From assembly GCA_028343855.1 (NCBI GenBank), contig JAOLZN010000006.1, positions 1 through 64,000 on the forward strand: DNA of 64,000 nucleotides. The letters are read 5' to 3'. Below, one piece after another: positions 1 through 8,049 of the stretch. A model generated the notes under the pieces. That model did not search any database. It saw only the letters and a list, made by a program, of their open reading frames with translations, and was not told the origin of the DNA. Numbering within the stretch: position 1 is the first letter of the stretch; each line of letters starts with the position of its first letter. The position numbers and the translations under genes were made by a program. Source of the stretch: Candidatus Nitrosopumilus sp. GTDB lineage: Archaea > Thermoproteota > Nitrososphaeria > Nitrososphaerales > Nitrosopumilaceae.

Positions 1-834
1 TCCTTCTATACAAAATGGACCATTCATGCCTGGAGCCACAACTCTTTTTGCTGCTTCTACAAAATTTTCACCCATTTTATACACCTCATCAAGTAATGAT
101 TCTCTTAACACAAGTGGACTATTTCCAATTACATTGAATGATGGAACTTTTGTTGATTTCATTTGCTGTTCTGCTGGGATTCTTCCAAGACCTTCAATGT
201 CTGATTCATGTCTTTGATCAACTCCAAAGAATTCTAATTCCCCTGATAATGGTGAGTAAAAGAATTGTAAGTATGCTAAAACACCTGCTGCATATTCTTG
301 AATGTATAGGGTTTCATCTTTTGAAAGAATACCTTCAGAAATTAACTGATTTCTTTTTGTATTGTAATCTTCTTCATTGGCTGCCATAAAGTAACCTTTA
401 CCTCCTGCAGCTCCTTGTCTTTTCACAATTACTAATTTTTCAATATCTTTTGGTGTTGCTATTGGTTTTGGCATTGGAAGTGTTGCATCTTTCATTAGTT
501 GCTCCTTCATATTCCTGTCTGATTCCCATCTGAGAATCCATTTGTTTCCAAATACAGGTGTCTTGATGGATTCAATTTCCTCGGAACTCATTTGGGCAAT
601 TAATGTTCCATGGGGAATCAAAACAGCATTGTTTTCTTGAAGAGTTTTTTGACATTTTTCATCTAGTACTTCCTTAAAGGAATCTACAATAATCAATTCA
701 TCAATAAATGGAAATCTGCGATATAATTTTTCACGTTTTTTTTCACAAACTAGGATTGTTTTGAGGCCTTCATCTTTTGCACCTTTTAGAACTTGTAATG
801 AGCAGTGAGATCCAAGAGTTGCTATGGCTGTCAT
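1..834 (-). CDS. purP: PurP, FAICAR synthetase (formate-dependent), partial; C-terminus lies beyond the window
   Basis: Open-ended minus-strand ORF of 278 codons, absent from the ORF track because its stop is outside the window. It starts MTAIATLGSHCSLQVLKG and contains LRWESDR, VKRQGAAGGKGYF and VDQRHESDIEGLGRIPA, which match the archaeal PurP family. PurP is an ATP-grasp enzyme that converts AICAR plus formate to FAICAR, replacing the formyl-THF-dependent PurH step of purine synthesis in many archaea. About 60-80 C-terminal residues should be missing, judging from the usual family length of about 350. purK lies elsewhere in the window, so purine genes are scattered. The ATG at 834 gives the family's usual N-terminus. 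Confidence 0.93.
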   Translation of the reverse strand, partial: MTAIATLGSHCSLQVLKGAKDEGLKTILVCEKKREKLYRRFPFIDELIIVDSFKEVLDEKCQKTLQENNAVLIPHGTLIAQMSSEEIESIKTPVFGNKWILRWESDRNMKEQLMKDATLPMPKPIATPKDIEKLVIVKRQGAAGGKGYFMAANEEDYNTKRNQLISEGILSKDETLYIQEYAAGVLAYLQFFYSPLSGELEFFGVDQRHESDIEGLGRIPAEQQMKSTKVPSFNVIGNSPLVLRESLLDEVYKMGENFVEAAKRVVAPGMNGPFCIEG

Positions 835-946
835 TTTCTTACTCTGAGTAAAATTTTGTTATTTATGAACTATAGGAAGTTAATTGAATAATTTCGAGTC
901 CTGAAAAGATATGACGTATCGACGTTCTTTATCTTACCAAGACTAT

Positions 947-1153
947 CTAATGATAGATCGCACTACTATATTTAGATCGCGATTCAATTAATTCTACATT
1001 TAATTCTGATTTAATGTCTGCAGGTATTACTTTGAGAACAAAATCATACATGGTTGTATTTTTTGGTAATTCTTCCCTTTCTTGCAATAGTGAAAATACG
1101 GCTATTCCATTAGATATGATGGCAATCATTTTTTCTTTATTGTTTAATGACAT
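947..1153 (-). CDS. hypothetical protein, 68 aa
   Basis: Small soluble-looking protein with no recognised domain. It starts MSLNNKEKMIAII and has a short hydrophobic N-terminal stretch (IAIISNGIAVFSLL) followed by a mixed charged half. It lies between purP and a small membrane protein on the same strand. The whole ORF has codon use similar to its neighbours. Coding status rests on length and context only. Confidence 0.5.
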   Translation of the reverse strand: MSLNNKEKMIAIISNGIAVFSLLQEREELPKNTTMYDFVLKVIPADIKSELNVELIESRSKYSSAIYH

Positions 1154-1198
1154 AGTTATTCTGAAAAATTCTAACTAATTAATCTAAAACTACTTCAA

Positions 1199-1393
1199 TT
1201 AAATTATTGATTGAAATCCTACTTGTTTTTCAATAATTTGTAATAATTTAGGTGATGTTTCTAGAGTTTCTAGATCTATTGAAATACTGTGACCATATGC
1301 ATCATCAGAGTAGTTTTGAGAAGCATGATATCCTACATAGACAGCAGTACTGAGGAACATTACTATCACTAATCCTATCAAGATATTTGCCAT
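1199..1393 (-). CDS. small single-pass membrane protein, 64 aa
   Basis: An N-terminal hydrophobic segment (about residues 3-22, ILIGLVIVMFLSTAVYVGY) is followed by a polar tail of about 40 residues. The pattern suggests a membrane anchor or an uncleaved signal. There is no known domain. It lies divergent to aspS, whose start is about 110 nt away, so the gap probably holds two promoters. Confidence 0.55.
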   Translation of the reverse strand: MANILIGLVIVMFLSTAVYVGYHASQNYSDDAYGHSISIDLETLETSPKLLQIIEKQVGFQSII

Positions 1394-1504
1394 ATTGTTT
1401 AGAATTCGCCTTTAGGGATGTAAAAACATTATGAAAATTGTGCATTTTTGAGGATCATTTTGAAAAAATTAATTACACCAGAAAATATGGAAATATTATA
1501 AATT

Positions 1505-2815
1505 ATGATTGAAACTGAATTAGGAAAATTACGTAGATCTCACTATTCTGATGAATTAAATGCATCAATGGATGGTTCTGAGGTCACTGTAATGGGGTGG
1601 GTATTGACAGTTAGAGGCCATGGAAATATCAGTTTTGCCACGGTTCATGACAAAAATGGTGATCTTTCAATTGTTGCAAAGAAAGGTGATTGCCCAGATG
1701 AAATACGAGAGAAAATTTCTAATCTAAAAGCACATTCATCCATTGGCATTACTGGAAAGATTAAAGCGTCTGAAAAAGCACCTAGTGGATTTGAAATAAT
1801 TCCTACAGAATTACGTGTATTTTCAGAAGTAACAACTATTCCTCCTTTTGAACCAACTGCAAAAACTGTCAAAAATATTGATACTCGTTTAGAAGTAAGA
1901 CCAATTGATCTAAGACGAAATATCTTACAACATGTTTTCAAAACTAGAAGTTTAGTTTTAAAAACAATTAGAGATTACTTTAATGATCAAAATTTTGTTG
2001 AAATCAACACTCCAAAAATGATTGCAACAGCTACCGAAGGTGGCGCTGCATTGTTTCCAATATTTTATTACAACAAAGAAGCATTTTTAGCTCAAAGCCC
2101 CCAATTGTACAAAGAACAATTGACAATGAGTTTTGAAAAAGTTTTTGAAATTGCACCAATTTTCAGAGCCGAACCATCTCGGACAAACAGACACTTAGCT
2201 GAAGCAATATCTATTGATTTGGAAGAGGCTTTTGTAGATTATAATGATGTGATGAGTAGAATAGAGGACATCATCAAAGTTTCAATCATTGCAGTTAATG
2301 ATTACATTAAAAATAATCCTGATTCAGAATTTACTCCGACCCCTGTACCTGAAAATATTCCAAGATACACCTATGATGATCTTGTAGATAGAATGCAAAA
2401 GGCAGGAGCCAAAACCGAATGGGGCGATGATTTGTATCCTTCAAATCTTAAAAAAATTGGGTTAGATGGATTTTATTTTATTACTGATTGGCCTTTAGGT
2501 CCAAAACCATTTTACGTTAAAGATAGTAAATCTAATCCTAAAATTTCTGAATCATTTGATTTGATGTTTGGAGATTTGGAATTATCTTCGGGTAGTACAA
2601 GAATTGAAAAACGTGATGAATTGGCTCAAAGAATGAGCAATAAAGGCATGAAAACAGACTCATTTGAATACCATCTTAATGCATTTGATTATGGTGTACC
2701 TCCCCACGCAGGATGTGGAATTGGTCTTGAGAGATTAATTATGGCTTTAACGGGTACTGAAAATATTCGTGATACTACATTTTATCCAAGAGATGTGGAC
2801 AGACTTACTCCTTAG
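1505..2815 (+). CDS. aspS: aspartyl-tRNA synthetase, archaeal type (possibly non-discriminating)
   Basis: Class IIb synthetase of 436 aa, the usual archaeal length. The N-terminal OB-fold anticodon-binding domain (about 1-105) is followed by the catalytic core, with motif 2 around residue 220 (IFRAEPSRTNRHLAEA) and motif 3 near 400 (GCGIGLERLIMAL). The C-terminal PRDVDRLTP ending is diagnostic of AspRS rather than AsnRS. It charges tRNA-Asp. Because gatCAB lies 3.5 kb downstream and no AsnRS is in view, it may also mischarge tRNA-Asn for transamidation; that is inference from family knowledge. The ATG at 1505 follows an AT-rich promoter region and fits a leaderless mRNA. Confidence 0.95.
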   Translation: MIETELGKLRRSHYSDELNASMDGSEVTVMGWVLTVRGHGNISFATVHDKNGDLSIVAKKGDCPDEIREKISNLKAHSSIGITGKIKASEKAPSGFEIIPTELRVFSEVTTIPPFEPTAKTVKNIDTRLEVRPIDLRRNILQHVFKTRSLVLKTIRDYFNDQNFVEINTPKMIATATEGGAALFPIFYYNKEAFLAQSPQLYKEQLTMSFEKVFEIAPIFRAEPSRTNRHLAEAISIDLEEAFVDYNDVMSRIEDIIKVSIIAVNDYIKNNPDSEFTPTPVPENIPRYTYDDLVDRMQKAGAKTEWGDDLYPSNLKKIGLDGFYFITDWPLGPKPFYVKDSKSNPKISESFDLMFGDLELSSGSTRIEKRDELAQRMSNKGMKTDSFEYHLNAFDYGVPPHAGCGIGLERLIMALTGTENIRDTTFYPRDVDRLTP

Positions 2816-2829
2816 AATTTCGTTATAAT

Positions 2830-2922
2830 CTAATTTCCTATTTGATAGCCACAATTGCCACAACGATTAGCTTTTTTATCAAATCTTAATTCATTACATG
2901 CTGGACATCTAGTAAAAGCCAT
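2830..2922 (-). CDS. 30-aa zinc-ribbon microprotein
   Basis: Too short for the ORF track. It reads MAFTRCPACNEL, then RCGNCGYQIGN: two CxxC knuckles 11 residues apart, a classic rubredoxin-like zinc ribbon. It is convergent with aspS, ending 15 nt after the aspS stop. The four cysteines in register in such a short ORF are the main support for coding. Function unknown. Confidence 0.6.
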   Translation of the reverse strand: MAFTRCPACNELRFDKKANRCGNCGYQIGN

Positions 2923-2943
2923 GATTCTGTATTCAATGTATGA

Positions 2944-3054
2944 TTATATGAGTAAATCGACTTTCATTATGCATTTCTTATGATACCAATGACTATTTCT
3001 AATTCTGGGATTCAATCTAATCTCTTTGCTGCATAGAGTACAATGGATTTTCAA
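2944..3054 (-). CDS. 36-aa CxxC/HxYHxKC microprotein (TTG start)
   Basis: Short ORF with a TTG start reading LKIHCTLCSKEI, then RIRNSHWYHKKCI. The pattern CTLCxK, a basic RxRN, HxYHxKC and an Ile is repeated almost exactly in the 43-aa ORF at 51928-52059. That recurrence supports both as real members of one zinc-finger family (C2HC-like). There is no known function, and the start codon is uncertain. Confidence 0.5.
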   Translation of the reverse strand: MKIHCTLCSKEIRLNPRIRNSHWYHKKCIMKVDLLI

Positions 3055-3198
3055 AGCTTATCTATGATATTTCAAATTCATTTAAGACACATTGGTTATT
3101 ATAAAAAAATGGATGTTGTAATTTATTAAATTTTAATTCATTAATGATATTTTTACAATTAAATAATTTCCTAAATAGCCCTAGAATTAGACAGTATT

Positions 3199-3393
3199 AT
3201 GCCAAATTCTGGAAATTTTCATTCACCAAAATCTAATGCCAAGATATTTTGTGCTTGGTGTCAGAAATGGAAGACGGGATACATAGTTTTAAAATTTACA
3301 AAAGGTGCAAATTGGAAAATTAACAAACATTTCAAAGGAGAGAAATTCTGTAAGGGTTCTAACAAAGTTGTTATGAAGCCCAATTCAGATTAA
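3199..3393 (+). CDS. small Cys-rich protein with HKHFKG-CKGS motif, 64 aa
   Basis: Contains CAWC near residue 18 and then NKHFKGEKFCKGSNK. The same arrangement, CxWC followed by HKHFKGKNYCKGS, is found in the 77-aa gene at 14788-15021, so the two are paralogues of a small, probably zinc-binding family. A TATA-like CTAAATAG about 25-28 nt before the ATG fits a leaderless transcript. The function is unknown. Confidence 0.7.
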   Translation: MPNSGNFHSPKSNAKIFCAWCQKWKTGYIVLKFTKGANWKINKHFKGEKFCKGSNKVVMKPNSD

Positions 3394-3447
3394 TCAAAAT
3401 TCATGAAAAATGTAATTTTTTTATTTGGATGATTTGTAAAATTTGTA

Positions 3448-4086
3448 ATGAGTATCTATATTGAACTTTTACAGGAATATAGGGAAAAATTCGATAGAGA
3501 AATATTCCCATTATTGATTTCTAATCAATTAATTCATAAAAATACGGGTCAAGTATACCATTCTTTTCAAAAAAGAATTGATAGAATAGAACTACAAAAA
3601 AAATCCATTGAAGATAAAGTATCACAATTAAAACAACATATGTCAAATGGGAATAAAGTTGAAGATTTTGATAAATCGACAATGTTTGATTTAATTGCAA
3701 TGTTTGCGCAAGCGACATTATCATACTTTGAGATATACAAATCATGTTTGAAATTCTCTTTAAATTTTGAAAAACTTGAAATAACAAAATCTAATCCGGG
3801 TTATAATGAGATGATTGATCATTTGGGTGACTACAAAAATAATGGAGTATCAGTATTTCATAAAGCAGGTCTTAGAACATTTTTCAATGTAGATTTAAGA
3901 AATGTTTTAACAAATGACTCTTGGTGGATAAATAATAATTTTGAATTTACTTATGAAGAACCTGATGGTACAGAAATCTCCCTAAGTATAGGTGAACTTT
4001 ATGGGGAATTGGCAAGTATCAATTCTGTGGTATTGGGATTCACTGAAAATCATCAAAAAAATTCTGATATTGAGTCTTCAAAATAG
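3448..4086 (+). CDS. hypothetical protein, 212 aa, mainly alpha-helical
   Basis: The N-terminal half is rich in charged heptad-like helices (residues about 1-70). A helical middle is followed by a segment containing NDSWWINNNFEFTYEEPDG that looks like beta-hairpins. No signal peptide, membrane segment or catalytic motif was seen. It stands alone between a small Cys-rich gene and the Nramp-like transporter on the same strand. I do not recognise the family. Confidence 0.7.
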   Translation: MSIYIELLQEYREKFDREIFPLLISNQLIHKNTGQVYHSFQKRIDRIELQKKSIEDKVSQLKQHMSNGNKVEDFDKSTMFDLIAMFAQATLSYFEIYKSCLKFSLNFEKLEITKSNPGYNEMIDHLGDYKNNGVSVFHKAGLRTFFNVDLRNVLTNDSWWINNNFEFTYEEPDGTEISLSIGELYGELASINSVVLGFTENHQKNSDIESSK

Positions 4087-4129
4087 TCTTTTGATTTTAA
4101 TACAGTAAAATGATTTTTGAATTTATACC

Positions 4130-5398
4130 TTGAAGGAAACCTTATCAAAAATCATTAAAATTAGTGGACCTGGATTGCTCTTTGCAAGCACTGCAATAGG
4201 TGTATCTCACCTAATTCAGTCTACTAGGGCAGGCGCTGATTTTGGATTAATGATAATTGGATTTGTAGTACTAGTTAGTGTGCTCAAATATCCCTTTTTT
4301 GAGTATGGCTCTAGATATGCAAATTCTACTCAAACAAGCATAATTGATGGATACAAAAAATTAGGAACTCCAATTCTAGTTTTGTATCTCATAATTACAG
4401 TTTGTTCGATGTTTTTTGTTACTGGTGCAGTTGGATTTGTAGCTGCAGGATTTTTTGAGAATTTATTTAATTTAGAATTTTTGGGAGAATGGTCCATAAT
4501 CTTACTATTCATATCATGTGTGATGATTTTGGGAATAGGCAAATTCCATCTATTGGATAATTTGATCAAAGTTATTGTAACTATTTTGGTTATCTCTACA
4601 GTACTTGCGTTCTCACTTACTATAATTAATGGACCAATCGAACCAGTTGAAAATTTTGTTCCAAAAGAATTATGGACTACAACAGGAATCTTCTTTTTAC
4701 TGGCACTGATGGGATGGATGCCTACTGCAATTGATTTATCAAGTTGGAATAGTCTATGGACATTAGAAAAAATAAAGCAATCAAACTATCGACCAAAATT
4801 AAAAGTAACTTTGTTAGAATTTAGAATTTCTTACCTTCTCACTGGAATTCTGGCAATAATGTTTGTTACCCTTGGTACTTTCATCTTTTATGGTTCTGGA
4901 GAAGAACTTCCTAACAATAATTCACAATTTGCCCATACTATCATTACAATGTATAGTAGTGTAATGGGTAATTGGAGCTATATTGTAATTTCGGCATCAG
5001 CATTTACTGTAATGTTTGGAACTATTCTTGCAGTATTTGATGGATATTCTCGTGCACTAAATAGAACGGTTGAACTGCTATTTGGAAAAAATGAGAACGA
5101 TCCGTCTAAAAGTTCAAGAAAACTGTATTCTGTATTTCTTGTTATTTTAGCCTCAGGATCTCTGGTAATAGTACTTCAATTTGGAGATAATCTAAAGGAA
5201 TTAGTTGACTTTGCAACCATTTTGTCATTTGTAATTGCTCCAGTAATTGCTATTTTCAACTATAGACTAGTTACTGGAAAATATTTAGAAAAATCAGATC
5301 AACCCTCAATAATATTGAAAATTTTAAGTGTTGGGGGAATTCTATTTTTATCAGGATTTGCAGTATACTTTATTTTATTAAAATTCGTTTTAAACTAA
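4130..5398 (+). CDS. Nramp-like transporter lacking the canonical DPGN motif
   Basis: A 422-aa polytopic membrane protein with about 11 hydrophobic segments. The N-terminal GPGLLFASTAIGVSHLIQST resembles TM1 of the Nramp/SLC11 family, but the metal-binding DPGN is replaced by TAIGVSH. TM6 of Nramp would correspond to the region near MGWMPTAIDLSSWNSLW. Canonical Nramps import Mn2+ or Fe2+ with protons; with the DPGN ligands absent, substrate and even metal transport are uncertain. The start is TTG (no ATG in frame near the first TM). It is followed after 30 nt by an AhpD-like gene, possibly co-transcribed. Confidence 0.8.
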   Translation: MKETLSKIIKISGPGLLFASTAIGVSHLIQSTRAGADFGLMIIGFVVLVSVLKYPFFEYGSRYANSTQTSIIDGYKKLGTPILVLYLIITVCSMFFVTGAVGFVAAGFFENLFNLEFLGEWSIILLFISCVMILGIGKFHLLDNLIKVIVTILVISTVLAFSLTIINGPIEPVENFVPKELWTTTGIFFLLALMGWMPTAIDLSSWNSLWTLEKIKQSNYRPKLKVTLLEFRISYLLTGILAIMFVTLGTFIFYGSGEELPNNNSQFAHTIITMYSSVMGNWSYIVISASAFTVMFGTILAVFDGYSRALNRTVELLFGKNENDPSKSSRKLYSVFLVILASGSLVIVLQFGDNLKELVDFATILSFVIAPVIAIFNYRLVTGKYLEKSDQPSIILKILSVGGILFLSGFAVYFILLKFVLN

Positions 5399-5428
5399 AT
5401 TTTTATTTGAATTAGATTAACTCCATAC

Positions 5429-5956
5429 ATGCCGTTTGTAAAAGAAGGAGATGAATCAAATCCTGATGTTTCATCACTATACAAAGAAATTGATGATGAA
5501 TTAAAAATTGGTAAGATTCCAAATATATTGAAAACTACCTCAATTGATCCTCAAATTGCCCGATGGTTTTGGGATGGTGTTAAAATTATCTTACTTCGAG
5601 AATCTTCTATTCCAAGAACTTTGAAGGAATCAATTGCAGTGATTGTGTCAAACGCAAATTCTTGCAAATACTGCACACAAGCTCATTCAATGTTATTGCA
5701 GTTAATGGGATTCGATGATGATAAAATTAATGATCTAAAAAATGATTTTGAAAATTTCTCAGATAAAGAAAAAGCTGCATTAAATTATGCATTAAAAATA
5801 AACAACTCTGCAAATAAAACAACTGCTGATGATCATAGAATTTTAAATGAATTTGGTTATGATGATAAACAAATTGTAGAAATTACTTCTGTAGTTGCTG
5901 CCTTTAATTGGGCAAACATAATTGCTGATGCCTTAGGTACAGATATGGAAGCATAG
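5429..5956 (+). CDS. carboxymuconolactone decarboxylase / AhpD-like protein
   Basis: A 175-aa all-helical protein with the AhpD redox signature SCKYCTQAH: Cys79, Cys82 and His86. In AhpD-fold proteins the two cysteines and the histidine relay thiol-disulphide or peroxidase chemistry; members without known partners are usually called carboxymuconolactone decarboxylase-like. Here all three residues are present, so a peroxide- or thiol-related function is more likely than a decarboxylase. It lies 30 nt downstream of the Nramp-like gene. Confidence 0.85.
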   Translation: MPFVKEGDESNPDVSSLYKEIDDELKIGKIPNILKTTSIDPQIARWFWDGVKIILLRESSIPRTLKESIAVIVSNANSCKYCTQAHSMLLQLMGFDDDKINDLKNDFENFSDKEKAALNYALKINNSANKTTADDHRILNEFGYDDKQIVEITSVVAAFNWANIIADALGTDMEA

Positions 5957-6013
5957 TTTTTTGATAATTATTGATCTGCTAATCAAATTTTTCACACTTT
6001 TTTAATTTTAACA

Positions 6014-6112
6014 AAAATTTATGAGATTAATCAAGCCAAGATTACAAAGGGACATGAAAAGAAGGGGGATTTGAACCAAACCGGAATTCATGTTAATCTA
6101 GGCATAAATTTT
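6014..6112. ncRNA. candidate structured RNA: 99-nt nested palindrome
   Basis: Outer arms AAAATTTATG (6014-6023) and CATAAATTTT (6103-6112) are fully complementary. Inside, CC/GG, AGATTA/TAATCT (6039-6044 with 6094-6099) and ACATGAA/TTCATGT (6052-6058 with 6087-6093) pair in order, with unpaired bulges on the 5' side. The tip is GGaTTTG-AAC-CAAACC. Five coaxial helices in correct nesting are unlikely by chance. Because it is palindromic the transcribed strand is not determined. It could be an ncRNA, a 5' element of the gat operon, a terminator region or a small palindromic mobile remnant. Confidence 0.45.
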
Positions 6113-6189
6113 GTATAATCAAAACTACTGTTAAGATCAATTTTTTTATTGTTTTTTTTATTTATGAAAAGTTAGTAATAGACAGTGTT

Positions 6190-6260
6190 GCCATGGGTAA
6201 TGCTGGGTTGCGATAATTCAAACTAACGCATCTTTTGGAATTATCGCTCTACCACGTGGC
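6190..6260. ncRNA. candidate hairpin RNA, 71 nt, upstream of gatC
   Basis: A perfect 10-bp inverted repeat, GCGATAATTC (6210-6219) and GAATTATCGC (6238-6247), encloses an 18-nt loop. Outer arms GCCATGG and ACGTGGC pair over about six positions, better on the plus strand, where one pair is G.U. It is close to tRNA size and the minus strand contains a GGTAGAGCG-like block, but no T-arm or D-stem can be formed, so I do not call it a tRNA. Confidence 0.35.
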
Positions 6261-6338
6261 TAAACAATCAGATCAAAGTATTTTGTGCCTACCATTTTAT
6301 AGTAAGATTGATAGATTCACCTCATAGGAGTATAGAAA

Positions 6339-6602
6339 ATGGTTACCGTTGAAGAAATTGAACATGTTTCAAAATTAATGAAAATAGATGTAGATGATCA
6401 TAGTGAATATCTTGAAAAAGTTCAAACCATGATTAGTTATTTTGATATTTTGGATTCTGCAGGAGTTGAATCTGAAGAAATATCAATGCCAGAAATTCCA
6501 ATTGAACAATTACGAAATGATGAATACATTCCATTTGATGAAAAATTAATTGAGAAGATGAATCATTACAAAGGAACCTACGTAAGAGCACCAAAGATGT
6601 GA
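6339..6602 (+). CDS. gatC: Asp-tRNA(Asn)/Glu-tRNA(Gln) amidotransferase subunit C
   Basis: An 87-aa GatC with the typical N-terminus VTVEEIEHVSKLMKIDVD and a C-terminal MPEIPIEQLRNDEY segment that in known complexes wraps between GatA and GatB. It is the first gene of the gatCAB operon, one nucleotide before gatA. The upstream TAGGAGTATAG gives a Shine-Dalgarno-like GGAG about 9-10 nt from the ATG, unusual in this mostly leaderless window. Confidence 0.93.
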   Translation: MVTVEEIEHVSKLMKIDVDDHSEYLEKVQTMISYFDILDSAGVESEEISMPEIPIEQLRNDEYIPFDEKLIEKMNHYKGTYVRAPKM

Positions 6603-6603
6603 T

Positions 6604-8049
6604 ATGAATCTAAAAATCTCTGCCCTTGAATTTATTGAAGAAGTAAAAAGTGGAAATATTACTGTAGAGGAATTTACTGCAAAAACAATTGAAAGAATTA
6701 ATCAAGTTGATGATAAACTTCATGCATTTTTATCCGTAAATAATGATGCAATTGATCAGGCCCGTAATATCGATAAGAAAATAAAATCCGGTGAAAATGT
6801 TGGAGCATGTTACGGGATGCCAATTTCAATCAAAGACAACATGTGTATCAAAGATACTAAAACTACATGTGCATCAAAAATGCTTGAAAACTTTGTTGCA
6901 CCATACGATGCAACAGTAATTTCAAAATTAAAAAAACAAGATGCAATTTTTATTGGCAAGGTTAACATGGATGAATTTGCCATGGGGCTAACTACTGAGT
7001 TCAGTGCTTTTGGCCCAAGCAAAAATCCGTGGAATATTGAACATGTCCCAGGAGGTTCATCTGGTGGAAGTGCAGTATCTGTCAGTTCATACGAATGTAT
7101 TGCGTCATTGGGTTCTGATACTGGGGGTTCAGTTAGAAACCCTGCCAGTTTTTGCTCAACTGTAGGATACAAACCAACTTATGGATTAATCAGTAGATTT
7201 GGATTAATTTCATACGCAAATAGTATTGAACAGATAGGCCCTCTAACTAGAACTGTTAAGGACACTGCATTCATGTTAAATCTCATCGCAGGAATTGACC
7301 CAAATGACAATACTACAATTAACAACAATAATGAAGACTATTTGGAAGGAATTGAATCAGGAATAGAAGGCAAAAAAATTGGAATAATTACTGAAATGAT
7401 GGGAGAAGGAATTGATCCTGAAGTACTTTCTGCTACAAAACAGGCTATCTCTAAACTTGAAGGATTAGGTGCTACCTGTGAAGAAGTATCCTTAGATATG
7501 GTAAAATATTCTGTAGCCGCATATTATACAATAACTGCAACAGAAGCTGGTAGTAATCTAGCAAGATATGATAATTTGAGATATGGATATGAAATGCCTG
7601 TTGAAGGTTATGAATTTAATTCCTACATTTCAAAAGCTAGAAAAAACTTTGGACCTGAAGTAACTAGACGAATGATAATTGGAGGATTTGTTCCCTCTGC
7701 AGGTCATGCAGGAAAATATTTCCTCAAAGCTATGAAAGTAAAAAGCAAACTTACAAAACAAATCAATGAAGCATTTAAGAAATTTGATTTGTTGATAGCA
7801 CCAACTGTTCCAATATTGCCATTTAAAATTGGAGAAAAAATCGATGATCCTGTGTCTCTATTTTTAGTAGATATCAATACAGTTACAGCTAATCTAACTG
7901 GTAAACCTGCCATTTCAATTCCGTTTAAAATTGTAAATGGCTTGCCAATTGGAATTCAATTATTGGCAAATTCTATGGAAGATAAACTGCTTTTACAAGC
8001 AGCACATGCATTAGAACAAACAGTTACCTTACCGGAGGTACCAATATGA
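6604..8049 (+). CDS. gatA: Asp-tRNA(Asn)/Glu-tRNA(Gln) amidotransferase subunit A (amidase)
   Basis: A 481-aa amidase-signature protein of normal length. The catalytic triad is visible: Lys77 in SIKDNM, cis-Ser152 in PGGSSGGSAVSV and the nucleophile Ser176 in SDTGGSVRNP. GatA hydrolyses glutamine and sends ammonia through a channel to GatB. It overlaps gatB by 4 nt (ATGA), so the two are translationally coupled. With archaeal aspS nearby, the likely physiological product is Asn-tRNA(Asn), since archaea generally use GatDE for Gln-tRNA. Confidence 0.96.
   Translation: MNLKISALEFIEEVKSGNITVEEFTAKTIERINQVDDKLHAFLSVNNDAIDQARNIDKKIKSGENVGACYGMPISIKDNMCIKDTKTTCASKMLENFVAPYDATVISKLKKQDAIFIGKVNMDEFAMGLTTEFSAFGPSKNPWNIEHVPGGSSGGSAVSVSSYECIASLGSDTGGSVRNPASFCSTVGYKPTYGLISRFGLISYANSIEQIGPLTRTVKDTAFMLNLIAGIDPNDNTTINNNNEDYLEGIESGIEGKKIGIITEMMGEGIDPEVLSATKQAISKLEGLGATCEEVSLDMVKYSVAAYYTITATEAGSNLARYDNLRYGYEMPVEGYEFNSYISKARKNFGPEVTRRMIIGGFVPSAGHAGKYFLKAMKVKSKLTKQINEAFKKFDLLIAPTVPILPFKIGEKIDDPVSLFLVDINTVTANLTGKPAISIPFKIVNGLPIGIQLLANSMEDKLLLQAAHALEQTVTLPEVPI

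Larger units (their letters stand above)
5957..6338. other. 382-nt gene-free interval holding two foldable elements
   Basis: No ORF with plausible coding character was found here on either strand. The interval contains a 99-nt nested palindrome (6014-6112) and a separate 71-nt hairpin (6190-6260), listed below. The remainder is AT-rich. A GGAG (in TAGGAGTATAG) lies about 9-10 nt before the gatC ATG at the right end. Confidence 0.8.

Noticed and set aside
26-389. Plus-strand ORFs 26..217 and 138..389
   Set aside because: They are antisense to purP, whose minus frame is clearly conserved.
1645-1941. 98-aa minus ORF inside aspS
   Set aside because: Shadow of the AspRS coding strand with no independent signal.
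6052-6093. tRNA 3' half based on GGTTCAAATCC on the minus strand
   Set aside because: The T-stem does not pair around the loop and no 5' half exists; the sequence is better explained by the palindrome.
6190-6260. tRNA on the minus strand
   Set aside because: Has a GGTAGAGCG block and right size, but no D-stem pairing, no T-arm and a mismatched acceptor stem.
6810-7172. 120-aa minus ORF opposite gatA
   Set aside because: Antisense shadow of the amidase signature region.
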